64,000 bases of DNA. It comes from Eubacterium sp. Lineage in GTDB: Bacteria; Bacillota; Clostridia; Acetivibrionales; DSM-1351. The stretch spans positions 1 through 64,000 of the forward strand of contig JAQSXC010000001.1 of the NCBI GenBank assembly GCA_029266335.1, in the 5' to 3' direction. Made by a program: the position numbers and the translations under genes. The first letter of the stretch is position 1. Each line of letters begins with the position of its first letter. The notes beneath the pieces are model-generated. The model did no database searches. It saw only the letters and a list, made by a program, of their open reading frames with translations, and was not told the DNA's origin. Positions 10,134-18,822 of the stretch are shown here, in pieces.

Positions 10134-10180
10134 AAGTGTAAGTGTTAAGCTATGCTTTAGTTTAACACTTACACTTGTTT
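10134..10180 (+). terminator. Rho-independent terminator after the YesM/YesN genes
   Basis: A perfect 15-bp stem (AAGTGTAAGTGTTAA at 10134-10148 with its complement at 10162-10176) is followed by GTTTT. It separates the regulatory operon from the transporter operon. Confidence 0.8.
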
Positions 10181-10254
10181 TGAGCACAATTGCGAAAAGT
10201 AATATCGGATTTTTACAGTATAAAGTCCATGGATTCTTCTAGTATTTTTTCATA

Positions 10255-10266
10255 AACACGCGTGTT
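10255..10266. promoter_or_regulatory. palindromic operator-like site before the ABC transporter operon
   Basis: AACACGCGTGTT is a perfect 12-bp palindrome in an AT-rich promoter region, directly before a TATTATAC -10-like element and 50 nt before the first permease start. It is a good candidate binding site for a sugar regulator; which one is not known. Confidence 0.4.
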
Positions 10267-10315
10267 ATTATACACATGTACTCACATTCACGTTAGTTTT
10301 GGAGGGAAATATACA

Positions 10316-11269
10316 ATGCAGATAATCGACCTTAGTGTATCAAGAGTTCGGAAATTAGGTACTAGCAAATGGGGAAGAGTTCTTTTTAAGCAAAGATATC
10401 TGATGTTAATGTCATTTCCATTTGTCATTTGGTTGGTAATTTTTAGATATTTACCATTGTGGGGATGGACAATGGCTTTCCAGGAATACAAACCCGGAAT
10501 ACCTTTTATGAGCCAGAATTGGGTTGGATTTAAGTACTTCATTATGATGTTCAAAGATCCTGACTTTTACCTTGTTATGCGCAATACCCTTGCGATGAGC
10601 TTCATGGGTCTTATTGCAGGATTTACTCTGCCGGTTTTACTTGCAATACTGCTAAACGAAATCTTGAACAATAAATTTAGGAGGACAATACAAACAATTT
10701 CATATTTGCCACACTTTGTTTCATGGGTTGTTGTTGCCAGTATCTTTAAAGAAATGGTGTCCTTGGATGGAGTGTTTAATCAAGTGCTTGTCGGTCTGGG
10801 GATTTTACAAGAACCTATGCAGTATTTGGCCAAACCAGGACTTTTCTGGATTATTGTCACTGTGGCTGATATATGGAAAGAATTGGGATGGAACTCCATT
10901 ATATTTTTTGCGGCCATAGCCGGAATTTCACCGGAACTGTATGAAGCGGCCACTGTTGATGGTGCCGGACGTTTTAAAAAAATGTTGTATGTTACTTTAC
11001 CCGGAATCATGCCAACACTTGTAGTTATATTGATCATGAGTATAGGAAATATCATCAACATTGGCTTTGAAAGGCAGTATCTTTTGGGAAATGATCTGGT
11101 GCGCGATTTTTCGGATGTTCTGGATCTGTATATATTGAAAGCAGGTGTGAATTCAGGAAGGTTTGCATTCGGTACGGCAATAGGTATTTTTAAGTCGGTA
11201 GTTAGCGTCATTCTTGTTTTTGGCGCAAATAGGCTGAGTAGAAAAACACTTGGTTATAAGATTATTTAA
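10316..11269 (+). CDS. sugar ABC transporter permease, LplB family
   Basis: The 317-residue inner-membrane permease has six predicted TM helices and the conserved cytoplasmic EAA loop (ELYEAATVDGAGRFKKMLYVTLPGI), which contacts the ATPase. LplB/YteP-type permeases serve oligosaccharide import (polygalacturonan, xylan or mixed glucans). ATG 10316 has GGAGGG 8 nt upstream; earlier in-frame codons lie in the promoter. It pairs with the next permease and the LplA-like binding protein. No ATPase gene is present, as usual for CUT1 systems that share MsmK/UgpC. Confidence 0.9.
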   Translation: MQIIDLSVSRVRKLGTSKWGRVLFKQRYLMLMSFPFVIWLVIFRYLPLWGWTMAFQEYKPGIPFMSQNWVGFKYFIMMFKDPDFYLVMRNTLAMSFMGLIAGFTLPVLLAILLNEILNNKFRRTIQTISYLPHFVSWVVVASIFKEMVSLDGVFNQVLVGLGILQEPMQYLAKPGLFWIIVTVADIWKELGWNSIIFFAAIAGISPELYEAATVDGAGRFKKMLYVTLPGIMPTLVVILIMSIGNIINIGFERQYLLGNDLVRDFSDVLDLYILKAGVNSGRFAFGTAIGIFKSVVSVILVFGANRLSRKTLGYKII

Positions 11270-11282
11270 ATGGGGTGAAACT

Positions 11283-12182
11283 TTGAAAAGTTTGAACAAA
11301 AAATCTATTGATTTATTTAATGTGCTCAATTACATGCTTATGCTTATCATCGGTGCAATAACTCTGTATCCTTTCTTAAATGTCCTCGCCGTATCATTGA
11401 ATGATGCTATAGATACCGTAAGAGGAGGTATTACCATATTCCCCCGTGTATTTTCTGTTGACAGCTATAAGGAGATACTGGGATATGATGGACTGATAAA
11501 AGGTTTTGGGATATCTGTGTTGCGAACCGTAACCGGTACAGCAATCGGACTTCTTTGCACCTCAATGTTGGCTTATACGTTGAGCAGGGAGGATTATTTC
11601 GCCAGAAAGTTTATTGGAGGCATTTTCATAGTCACCATGTATATTGGTGGTGGTTTAATTCCCGATTATATGCTGATAAGACAACTTGGTCTGTTTGGTA
11701 ATTTTATGGTTTACATTTTACCGGGATTGATAGGTGTGTTCAATGTTATTGTCATTAGATCCTTTATTGACGGTCTCCCATATGAACTTCAAGAATCTGC
11801 AACATTGGATGGCGCAAATGATTTAACCATTTTCTTCAGAATTGTTATGCCACTTTGTACACCGGTATTATCTGTAATGGCATTGTTCATTGCAGTAGGT
11901 CACTGGAATTCATGGTTTGATACATACTTATACTGTAATGGAAAGCCAAATCTTACGACGCTTCAGTTTGAACTGCAGAAGGTACTCCAGCAGACACAGA
12001 TATTGTCAGGCGACGGGCAGAACCCTTTCAATCAGGTGGATCCAAATAAGCATATAACAGTAAGTCCTAAATCCATACAGATGGCTATGACGATTGTGGC
12101 AACATTACCCATTCTTTTAGTTTATCCGTTTGTTCAAAAATATTTTGTCAAAGGAATGACAGTTGGGGCAGTGAAAAGTTAA
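11283..12182 (+). CDS. sugar ABC transporter permease, YtcP/AraQ-like
   Basis: This is the second permease of the importer, about 300 residues with six TM helices and the EAA loop (ELQESATLDGANDLTIFFRIV). It ends in GMTVGAVKS, the common C-terminus of YtcP-type subunits. The start is placed at TTG 11283 because GGGGTG lies about 7 nt before it; a TTG at 11250 would overlap the previous gene without a ribosome site. The gap to the previous stop is 13 nt, which implies one transcript. Confidence 0.87.
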   Translation: MKSLNKKSIDLFNVLNYMLMLIIGAITLYPFLNVLAVSLNDAIDTVRGGITIFPRVFSVDSYKEILGYDGLIKGFGISVLRTVTGTAIGLLCTSMLAYTLSREDYFARKFIGGIFIVTMYIGGGLIPDYMLIRQLGLFGNFMVYILPGLIGVFNVIVIRSFIDGLPYELQESATLDGANDLTIFFRIVMPLCTPVLSVMALFIAVGHWNSWFDTYLYCNGKPNLTTLQFELQKVLQQTQILSGDGQNPFNQVDPNKHITVSPKSIQMAMTIVATLPILLVYPFVQKYFVKGMTVGAVKS

Positions 12183-12235
12183 AACCGGTAATAATGCAAA
12201 ATATTATTATAAATAAAAATATGGGGAGGAAAAAT

Positions 12236-13954
12236 ATGAAAAGAGTTTTAAGTTCACTAATGGCAGTAGTGCTGACAACGTCCTTGATTTCAGGCTGTGG
12301 GCCAGGCGGCAACCAGTCAGCTGATTCCACAGCTGCAACAAGTCCAGTAAGTGCAGCAGTAAGTTCGACATCAAGTACAACGCCTACGGATCCTATTGAG
12401 TTTACAGCATATATGGGGTCAGGCAGTACCGATAATTGGGATACTCCTGTAGCAAAGAAGATTACTGAACTTACAGGAGTTTCCCTTAAAATTGAAAACT
12501 CTGTTGGTGATGCAAAACAGAGAATTTCCCTCATGGCCGCCAGCGGAGAACTACCTGATCTTATATTTGCAGGTACAAACCTCAATCTTTTGTTGGATGT
12601 CGACGGAATAGAAAAGCTGGATGACCTCATTGAACAATATGGTTCAAATATTAAAAAGGTATATGGGGATCAAATAAAGAGGCTTAGGTGGAGTAAGGAA
12701 AAGCCTAATATTTACTGCCTGGGGGATGCCGGAGTCGGAGAAGAAGCAACTGATCCTACCAGTGGTTTCAATGTTCAGCATGCGGTTGTTAAAGAAGCGG
12801 GTTATCCCAAAATTGAAACACTTGCAGATTTCGAGAATTTAATCAAGACTTATTATGTTAAACATCCTACTTTTAAAGGTAAAGATGGAAAAGAGCAGCC
12901 AACTATCCCTTTACTACTTAATGGGTTTGACTGGGGATATTTTATTTCTATAGCCAATCCTGCCAATCTGGCTACAGGATTTACCGATGACGAATGGGCG
13001 ATTGATCCTAATACACTTGAAGCAAAACGCCATGTTATAACAGATTCTAATAAAGAATATTTCAAATGGTTGAATGGAATGTGGAATCAAGGCCTTATTG
13101 ATAAGGAGAGTTTTACCGAGCAGGTTGATCAATATAAGGCAAAACTTTCATCAGGCAGAGTTCTGGCAATAATAGATGCTTCCTGGAATTATCAGTATGA
13201 TGTTCATAAGGCATTGCGTGCCTCTGGGCTTGAAGATAGGATGTATGGCAGATATCCGTGTACATTGAATGAAAATACCAAATACCCTGAATACTATGAT
13301 AAGGGTTACATTGGATTCGGCTCAGGGATGGCCATCACTTCAAAGTGCAAGGATAAGGTAAGAGCTATGCAGTTCTTGAACTGGATGGCCAGTGAAGAAG
13401 CAATGGTATTGTGTGATTGGGGGATTGAGAGTGTTCACTGGAAGTATGATGAAAAAGGCAAACGAGTATTACTTCCTGAAACTTTAAAACAGAAGAATGA
13501 GGATAAAGACTTTGGTAAAAAGACTGGTATCGGTCAATATGTATATCCATGGCCAAGGTATGGAAACGCTTATAGGGATAAAACAGGGAATCCTGTTTCT
13601 TCAAATACACAAGAAGATGTTATAAGTAACTATACACAGACAGAAAAAGATGTGCTTGCTGCATACGGAGTCAAGATGTGGAAGGATTTATATCCACAGA
13701 AGAGCGAGTTTCAGCAGGCCCCTTACGGAGCTGCCTTTAAGATTGAAGGTAGTATGAGCGGGGATTTTGCTGCAATATCTAATAAGGTAACGGACATCAG
13801 CAAAAAGTACTGCCCAAGGTTGATATTGGCAAAGCCGGGTGAGTTTGACAAGATATGGGCAGACTTTGTAAAGGATATGGAAGCAGCTGGTGTAAGAGAT
13901 ATAGAATCGCAGTTTTCACAGGCTGTAAAAGATAGAATCGAGCTTTGGAAATAA
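12236..13954 (+). CDS. extracellular sugar-binding lipoprotein, LplA-like
   Basis: The 572-residue binding protein of the importer has a lipoprotein signal ending in the lipobox LISGC (Cys ~19), a Ser/Thr/Ala-rich linker, then a large type-1 solute-binding fold. Its length is typical of the LplA/YtcQ group that binds larger oligosaccharides. ATG 12236 is chosen because GGGGAGG lies 6 nt upstream; the in-frame codon at 12194 is not preceded by a site. It probably presents ligand to the two permeases and possibly to the YesM kinase. Confidence 0.9.
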   Translation: MKRVLSSLMAVVLTTSLISGCGPGGNQSADSTAATSPVSAAVSSTSSTTPTDPIEFTAYMGSGSTDNWDTPVAKKITELTGVSLKIENSVGDAKQRISLMAASGELPDLIFAGTNLNLLLDVDGIEKLDDLIEQYGSNIKKVYGDQIKRLRWSKEKPNIYCLGDAGVGEEATDPTSGFNVQHAVVKEAGYPKIETLADFENLIKTYYVKHPTFKGKDGKEQPTIPLLLNGFDWGYFISIANPANLATGFTDDEWAIDPNTLEAKRHVITDSNKEYFKWLNGMWNQGLIDKESFTEQVDQYKAKLSSGRVLAIIDASWNYQYDVHKALRASGLEDRMYGRYPCTLNENTKYPEYYDKGYIGFGSGMAITSKCKDKVRAMQFLNWMASEEAMVLCDWGIESVHWKYDEKGKRVLLPETLKQKNEDKDFGKKTGIGQYVYPWPRYGNAYRDKTGNPVSSNTQEDVISNYTQTEKDVLAAYGVKMWKDLYPQKSEFQQAPYGAAFKIEGSMSGDFAAISNKVTDISKKYCPRLILAKPGEFDKIWADFVKDMEAAGVRDIESQFSQAVKDRIELWK

Positions 13955-14116
13955 GAAGCTGTAGTAGCTATTAGTATTAATTCACTTATTTAAAATAATA
14001 TTCGGAGTATTAGTGTGTATTTCTATTGGCTTTATCTTAACCCAAAGGTGAAAGTCGCTCACCATTTTTCCATTACAATATATGCCGTCAGCGACACCGG
14101 CGGAATGGAGATTATT

Positions 14117-15451
14117 ATGGGGAAACCGAACTTTATGAAAATAGTGACTTGCTTATCACTTATAATGCTTTTAGTGATCTCACAATTTTTACTTAATGTA
14201 TTTGCAGCATCATCTACATATAATGAAAAAACAGCTACCGAAACAGTACTTGATATGGGAATCGGCTGGAATTTAGGAAATACTCTTGAAGCGTGCGGAG
14301 ATTGGATAAATGGAAAGTCGGTAACAGACTATGAAACTGCATGGGGTAACATAGTTACAACTCAAGCGGTTATAGATGGTATCAAATCAGCAGGTTTTAA
14401 AACTGTTCGTATTCCGGTAGCCTGGTCTAATCTTATGTCTGCTGACTATACAATCAACACGGACCTTCTAAAGCGCGTTAAAGAAGTAGTTGATTACTGC
14501 TCAAATGATGGTATGTATGCTATTGTTAATATTCACTGGGATGGCGGTTGGTTTGAAAAATTTGCAACCGATTATGATGAGGCTATGAAAAAATACACTT
14601 CAATCTGGACACAAATAAGCAGTTATTTCAAGGATTATCCTAATAACCTGATTTTTGAATCTCTTAATGAGGAAGGCTGTTGGAACAGTATTTGGAATAG
14701 ATACGGCGGTACATCAGGAGAAGCAAAAACACGTGCATATAATATACTTAATAACATTAACCAGAGATTTGTTGACATTGTCAGAGCATCAGGAGCAAGT
14801 AACTCATCCCGTTGTCTTCTGATTGCCGGATATGCAACAGATATTGATCTTACATGTGATGATTGTTTTAAAATGCCTACTGATACCATAAATAGTAAAT
14901 TGATAATTTCGGTACATTATTATACCCCGCCTACTTTTACAATACTTGAGGAGGATGCTGATTGGGGTAAATGTGCAACAACATGGGGAACAGAGGCAGA
15001 AATCAATTTAGTTAAAACTGATTTTAATAAAATGAAAAACAAGTTTGTAAGTAAAGGAATTCCTGTTGTTGTGGGAGAATACGGTACTACTATAAAAAAC
15101 AAGAATCCAGAAAGTGTAAGACTTTATATTTCAACGGTTTGTAAAACTGCTTATGACATGGGATTTTGCCCTATTCTATGGGATAGCAGCATTCATTATT
15201 CACGAAGTGAAACAATAATTAAAGATCCTCAGCTTGCATCAATGTTTTTAAAATACAAAGAATTTAATAGAGTCAACCTTGGAGATGTCAATGATGATAA
15301 GGTAATTGACGATTTAGATTATACGCAATTGAAAAATTACCTGTTGAGTTGGGATAACGCCATAAATGAAAAGAATGCCGACATCAATGAAGATGGAGTT
15401 GTTGATGCGCTGGATCTTGCACAGTTGAAAAAAGTATTGCTTAATAAATAA
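14117..15451 (+). CDS. secreted GH5 endoglucanase with type I dockerin (cellulosomal)
   Basis: A Sec signal peptide ends near residue 30 (NVFA). A GH5 barrel follows, with features of subfamily 4: GIGWNLGNTLEA, the acid/base E185 in FESLNEEG, and the nucleophile E321 in VVGEYGT. The C-terminal ~60 residues are a dockerin with two calcium-binding F-hand repeats (GDVNDDKVIDDLDYTQLKNY and ADINEDGVVDALDLAQLKKV), so the enzyme docks onto a cohesin scaffold. Likely substrates are beta-1,4-glucans, xyloglucan or mixed-linkage glucan. The start is uncertain: ATG 14117 has GGAG at 6 nt, while 14105 and 14135 are alternatives. It follows the importer genes by about 160 nt, and a terminator closes the unit. 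Confidence 0.9.
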   Translation: MGKPNFMKIVTCLSLIMLLVISQFLLNVFAASSTYNEKTATETVLDMGIGWNLGNTLEACGDWINGKSVTDYETAWGNIVTTQAVIDGIKSAGFKTVRIPVAWSNLMSADYTINTDLLKRVKEVVDYCSNDGMYAIVNIHWDGGWFEKFATDYDEAMKKYTSIWTQISSYFKDYPNNLIFESLNEEGCWNSIWNRYGGTSGEAKTRAYNILNNINQRFVDIVRASGASNSSRCLLIAGYATDIDLTCDDCFKMPTDTINSKLIISVHYYTPPTFTILEEDADWGKCATTWGTEAEINLVKTDFNKMKNKFVSKGIPVVVGEYGTTIKNKNPESVRLYISTVCKTAYDMGFCPILWDSSIHYSRSETIIKDPQLASMFLKYKEFNRVNLGDVNDDKVIDDLDYTQLKNYLLSWDNAINEKNADINEDGVVDALDLAQLKKVLLNK

Positions 15452-15486
15452 ATTTGATAAAACAGTGAAAGTAACTAAATCCAATT

Positions 15487-15533
15487 AAATCAAGCTGCCG
15501 GAAAAGCTGAACTCCGGCGGCTTGATTTAATTT
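15487..15533 (+). terminator. terminator after the GH5 cellulase
   Basis: AAATCAAGCTGCCGGA (15487-15502) pairs with TCCGGCGGCTTGATTT (15513-15528), 16 bp with one G-U, followed by AATTT. Confidence 0.8.
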
Positions 15534-15639
15534 GGACACCTATATATTAGAATTTTCTATTATACTTTTAATTTACTTGAAAATTTATAATAATACTGTC
15601 AGGGTGGCATGAAGAACAGATGGAAGCAGAAGCTCAATT

Positions 15640-15990
15640 AAGATGAATAACTAAAATTAGAATATAGAAAAAACTAGCGTTGTGAAGAAGCGATCTTAAA
15701 GCGAAGGGTATCAAACTCAGTTACAATTTAAACAATTCTCCGATATGAGAGTGTACTGAACCCCAGGGAACGGACAGATAGTTGCTTACAAGGAAGAGTT
15801 TTCAAATTTGATATACTGAGACTGCGGTAACTTATTGTTTGATTTTTAGAGGCTAGGACAAGAAAACGCTTGGTATCACATAATAATTTCCAATCTACGT
15901 AACCAAAAGAATTCAAGTCGTTTTACAGGTCAAATAATCCCAGCTAATTGCGGTGGAATCATTATAGTTCTATAAAAAGAGGCAGATCAA
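15640..15990 (+). ncRNA. candidate structured non-coding RNA (HEARO/omega-RNA-like?)
   Basis: About 600 nt between the cellulase and the radical SAM gene hold no credible gene. The composition here is less AT-rich than the neighbouring spacers, with many short GC-containing segments, for example GGAAGAGTTTTC at 15790, ATACTGAGACTGCGGTAAC near 15813, and GAGGCTAGGACAAGA near 15849. These recall the conserved blocks of HEARO-type RNAs, the class behind IscB/IsrB omega-RNAs, but this is from memory only and no IscB/IsrB gene is adjacent. It could also be an unrelated RNA or a decayed mobile-element end. Confidence 0.3.
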
Positions 15991-16046
15991 CAGAATAAAA
16001 AAATAATAAATGGATAAACTAACCAATTATAGATTGTGTTTTGTTA

Positions 16047-16074
16047 TGCCCACCTGAAATGTCCGGTGGGGTTT
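16047..16074 (+). terminator. short terminator before the radical SAM gene
   Basis: CCCACC (16048-16053) pairs with GGTGGG (16064-16069) and is followed by GTTTT. It lies downstream of the candidate RNA at 15640-15990 and could form its 3' end, which supports transcription of that stretch. Confidence 0.6.
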
Positions 16075-16146
16075 TCATTGATTTCTTTTTAGAAACTTTG
16101 GAAATGCTATTAAAAATTTAAAACGATATAGGTAGAGGAAGATTAA

Positions 16147-17634
16147 ATGAAAATATTACTGGTTTATCCGCTGTTTCCAAAAACTTTTTGGAGCTTTGAT
16201 TACGCATTAGGTTTTATTTCAAAAAAGGCAAGCATGCCGCCATTAGGCCTGATAACAATTGCCTCAATGCTCCCTGATAGCTGGGAAAAGCGACTTGTGG
16301 ACATGAATGTCTCAAAGTATTTAAAGGATGAAGAAATCCTTTGGGCGGATTATGTTTTCATAAGTGCTATGGAGATTCAAAAAGAGTCTGCCGGTAAGGT
16401 TATTCAACGCTGTAAAATCCTGGGTGTAAAGACTGTTGCAGGTGGGCCTCTGTTTTCCAGTGATGATTCGGAATTCGATGTTGATCATTTACTAAAGGGT
16501 GAGGGTGAATTAACTATTCCGGCATTTATTAATGATTTGGAAGACGGAATTTATAAGAATGTTTATTATTCAGAAGGATGGGCCGATCTTTCACAAACAC
16601 CCGTTCCAGCATGGGAACTTGTGGATATTAATAAATATGCATGTTTAAATATTCAATATTCCCGGGGCTGCCCTTTTAGCTGTGACTTTTGCAACATTAC
16701 TGCACTTTTTGGGCATGTTCCCCGTACAAAGACACCAGAGCAATTAATAAGAGAGCTTGAAATAATCTATAATACCGGTTGGAGGGGAGCTATCTTTTTC
16801 GTAGATGATAATTTTATAGGTAACCGTAAAAAAATAAAAGAAGAAATTTTACCCAGGTTAATCCAGTGGATGGAAAACAAAAAGTTTCCATTTACATTTA
16901 TTACGGAGGCTTCTATCAATCTTGCCGATGATGAGGTATTAATGCAGCTCATGGCTAAAGCAGGGTTCAATACCGTGTTTGTAGGGATTGAAACTGTAAG
17001 TGAGTTAAGCCTTATAGAATGCAACAAGCTGCAAAACAAAAACCGCGACTTGGTACAATGCGTAAAAAGAATTCAGTCCTATGGAATTGAGGTGCAGGGT
17101 GGATTTATCGTTGGTTTTGATAGTGACAGCCCAAATATATTTAATGAAATGATTCGGTTCATACAAGAAAGCGGAATCGTAACTGCAATGGTTGGTCTGC
17201 TTAATGCACCTAAAGGAACGAAGCTATATCAACGCCTGATGGGTGAAGGACGAATTTCATCTGATTTTTCCGGTTGTAATACTGATATATCTATAAATTT
17301 TACTCCGAAAATGAATGAAAAAACTTTAAAAGAGGGCTATAAAAGCATCGTAAATACTATTTATGCTCCGAGCCATTATTATGGCAGGGTGAAGAGTTTT
17401 CTAAAGGATTTTAAACCCGCCAACCTTAGCAGGCAGCATATAAGTTTTAACGAAATCAGAGCTTTTATCAAGGCTAATTTCCAGCTGGGTTTATTAGAAA
17501 GAGAAAGAAAATACTACTGGAAACTTTTTTTCTGGTCTTTATTCAAAAGACCCAAAGTGTTTCCCTTAGTAATTAAATTTTCAATTTACGGTTTCCATTT
17601 CAGAAAGATATTTGAACAGAATACTGCTATTTAA
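16147..17634 (+). CDS. B12-binding-domain radical SAM protein with DUF4070-like C-terminus
   Basis: The 495-residue protein has a cobalamin-binding-like N-terminal domain (~1-140), a radical SAM core with the cluster motif CPFSCDFC (C175, C179, C182), and a C-terminal extension like the DUF4070 region. Members include the hopanoid C-2 methylase HpnP and many uncharacterised methylases or cyclases. It is probably a cytoplasmic enzyme that modifies a lipid or secondary metabolite; the substrate is unknown. AGAGGAAG precedes ATG 16147. It stands alone between a terminator and a convergent gene. Confidence 0.83.
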   Translation: MKILLVYPLFPKTFWSFDYALGFISKKASMPPLGLITIASMLPDSWEKRLVDMNVSKYLKDEEILWADYVFISAMEIQKESAGKVIQRCKILGVKTVAGGPLFSSDDSEFDVDHLLKGEGELTIPAFINDLEDGIYKNVYYSEGWADLSQTPVPAWELVDINKYACLNIQYSRGCPFSCDFCNITALFGHVPRTKTPEQLIRELEIIYNTGWRGAIFFVDDNFIGNRKKIKEEILPRLIQWMENKKFPFTFITEASINLADDEVLMQLMAKAGFNTVFVGIETVSELSLIECNKLQNKNRDLVQCVKRIQSYGIEVQGGFIVGFDSDSPNIFNEMIRFIQESGIVTAMVGLLNAPKGTKLYQRLMGEGRISSDFSGCNTDISINFTPKMNEKTLKEGYKSIVNTIYAPSHYYGRVKSFLKDFKPANLSRQHISFNEIRAFIKANFQLGLLERERKYYWKLFFWSLFKRPKVFPLVIKFSIYGFHFRKIFEQNTAI

Positions 17635-17690
17635 AAAGATATATAAACCTGATATGCTATACTTTTATAAGTAAAGCCCTATTTTAATTT

Positions 17691-18458
17691 TTACTTTGGC
17701 TTATTAGAAGAGCTTGCAGCAACTTCTTCATTTGTATTGATGATTTCTGAAGAGTCTCTGTAAACTGCCATTTTATTATTTGAGGCTTTGGGATTATCCC
17801 GCTTAATAATTATTATTCCATAAACAATAGTAACTGCTGCCATAATAAATGGTATAACTAAAGAAAGCAGATAAGGGACGTATTTTGAAACTAATTTATC
17901 TTCCAGTATCATGTTGAATGATGTACGCGCAAGTACTGCTGCTCCGATATATATAACTATTGAATATCTTTTCATGAGTTTAATAACTATCTGACTACAA
18001 AAGAAAATTATAGGGATATTAAAAACCAATCCGAATATAATAAGCCATATATCTCCCCTGGCAGCAGACGCAATTGCAAGCACATTATCAAGGCTCATGG
18101 ATAAATCAGCTATGACGATGGTTGCAACTGCTGCTAAGAACTTTTGAGATTGTTTTACATTATCACATTTCTCTTCCTGCTGAGGCTTTATCAAATCCCA
18201 CGTTATTTTAACAAGAAGTAAGCCTCCGATAAGTTTAACAGGCAGCCACTGTATAGACATAATCAGAGTAAGAACGCATGCAAAAAATATTCTCAGCAAT
18301 ACAGCAAATGTAATACCCAGAAGATTTGCCTTTTTTGCATAATCATCTGTTAATTTTCTAGTTGCCAGAGCTATTACACCCACATTATCTCCGCATAAAA
18401 CAAGATCAAGCAACATTATTTGTAATAGGCCTAAAATAAAAATAAGTACTTCATTCAT
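17691..18458 (-). CDS. TerC/YjbE-family integral membrane protein
   Basis: The 255-residue protein has seven or so hydrophobic helices and the two TerC signature segments with membrane aspartates: LDLVLCGDNVGVIALA near the N-terminus and ADLSMSLDNVLAIASAA in the middle. The family includes manganese exporters (YceF/YkoY/MeeF), and some members supply metal to secreted proteins. The C-terminal ~35 residues are polar and cytoplasmic. GGAG lies 11 nt before ATG 18458. Its upstream leader is long (about 170 nt), but the yybP-ykoY Mn2+ riboswitch consensus was not found there. Confidence 0.85.
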   Translation of the reverse strand: MNEVLIFILGLLQIMLLDLVLCGDNVGVIALATRKLTDDYAKKANLLGITFAVLLRIFFACVLTLIMSIQWLPVKLIGGLLLVKITWDLIKPQQEEKCDNVKQSQKFLAAVATIVIADLSMSLDNVLAIASAARGDIWLIIFGLVFNIPIIFFCSQIVIKLMKRYSIVIYIGAAVLARTSFNMILEDKLVSKYVPYLLSLVIPFIMAAVTIVYGIIIIKRDNPKASNNKMAVYRDSSEIINTNEEVAASSSNKPK

Positions 18459-18637
18459 ATCGATTATCTCCTATCTCAATATTTGAGTTGTTTTATCAAT
18501 TATACTGCGATTTTCTTAGAGTTTCGCAGTTATGATTGTTTGTTTATTTTAGTCACCATAATCATGTACATAAAAGCCAATAAAACTCTTAGGCATCCAA
18601 ATACTTTATCCTTTATAATTGTATCCAACACTAAAAA

Positions 18638-18665
18638 ATATTACTCCAATGATGCCACTTGTCAA
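18638..18665 (-). promoter_or_regulatory. sigma-A promoter for the terC-like gene
   Basis: On the minus strand TTGACA (18665-18660), a 16-bp spacer and TAATAT (18643-18638). It predicts a 5' UTR of about 170 nt. Confidence 0.6.
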
Positions 18666-18757
18666 GATATTTTATGTTAAGCATATAACAAAATGTAATA
18701 AATGTAATATAAGCAAATAAAATGTAACATATTAAGTTTTAATTGGAGTTGTATTAT

Positions 18758-18786
18758 TTGAAAAATATGTTGTATTATAGTAAAAT
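18758..18786 (+). promoter_or_regulatory. sigma-A promoter for the stalk-domain genes
   Basis: TTGAAA (18758-18763), a 17-bp spacer and TAAAAT (18781-18786), 37 nt before the start codon at 18823. Confidence 0.6.
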
Positions 18787-18822
18787 AGATTCAATATGGA
18801 AATGGAAGTTGGAGGTACATAA

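Larger units (their letters stand above)
18459..18822. other. divergent promoter region between terC-like and stalk-domain genes
   Basis: No gene is seen. The stretch holds a minus-strand promoter (18638-18665), a plus-strand promoter (18758-18786), a small hairpin CTGCGA/TCGCAG at 18505-18530 in the terC leader, and three copies of AATGTAA at 18692, 18701 and 18721. Confidence 0.5.

Noticed and set aside
15728-15916. 62-codon minus-strand frame in the gene-free stretch
   Set aside because: No ribosome site and lies within the candidate structured RNA.
18459-18640. yybP-ykoY manganese riboswitch before the terC-like gene
   Set aside because: The leader is long and family context suggests it, but the conserved GGGGAGUA and GCC-type consensus blocks are not present.
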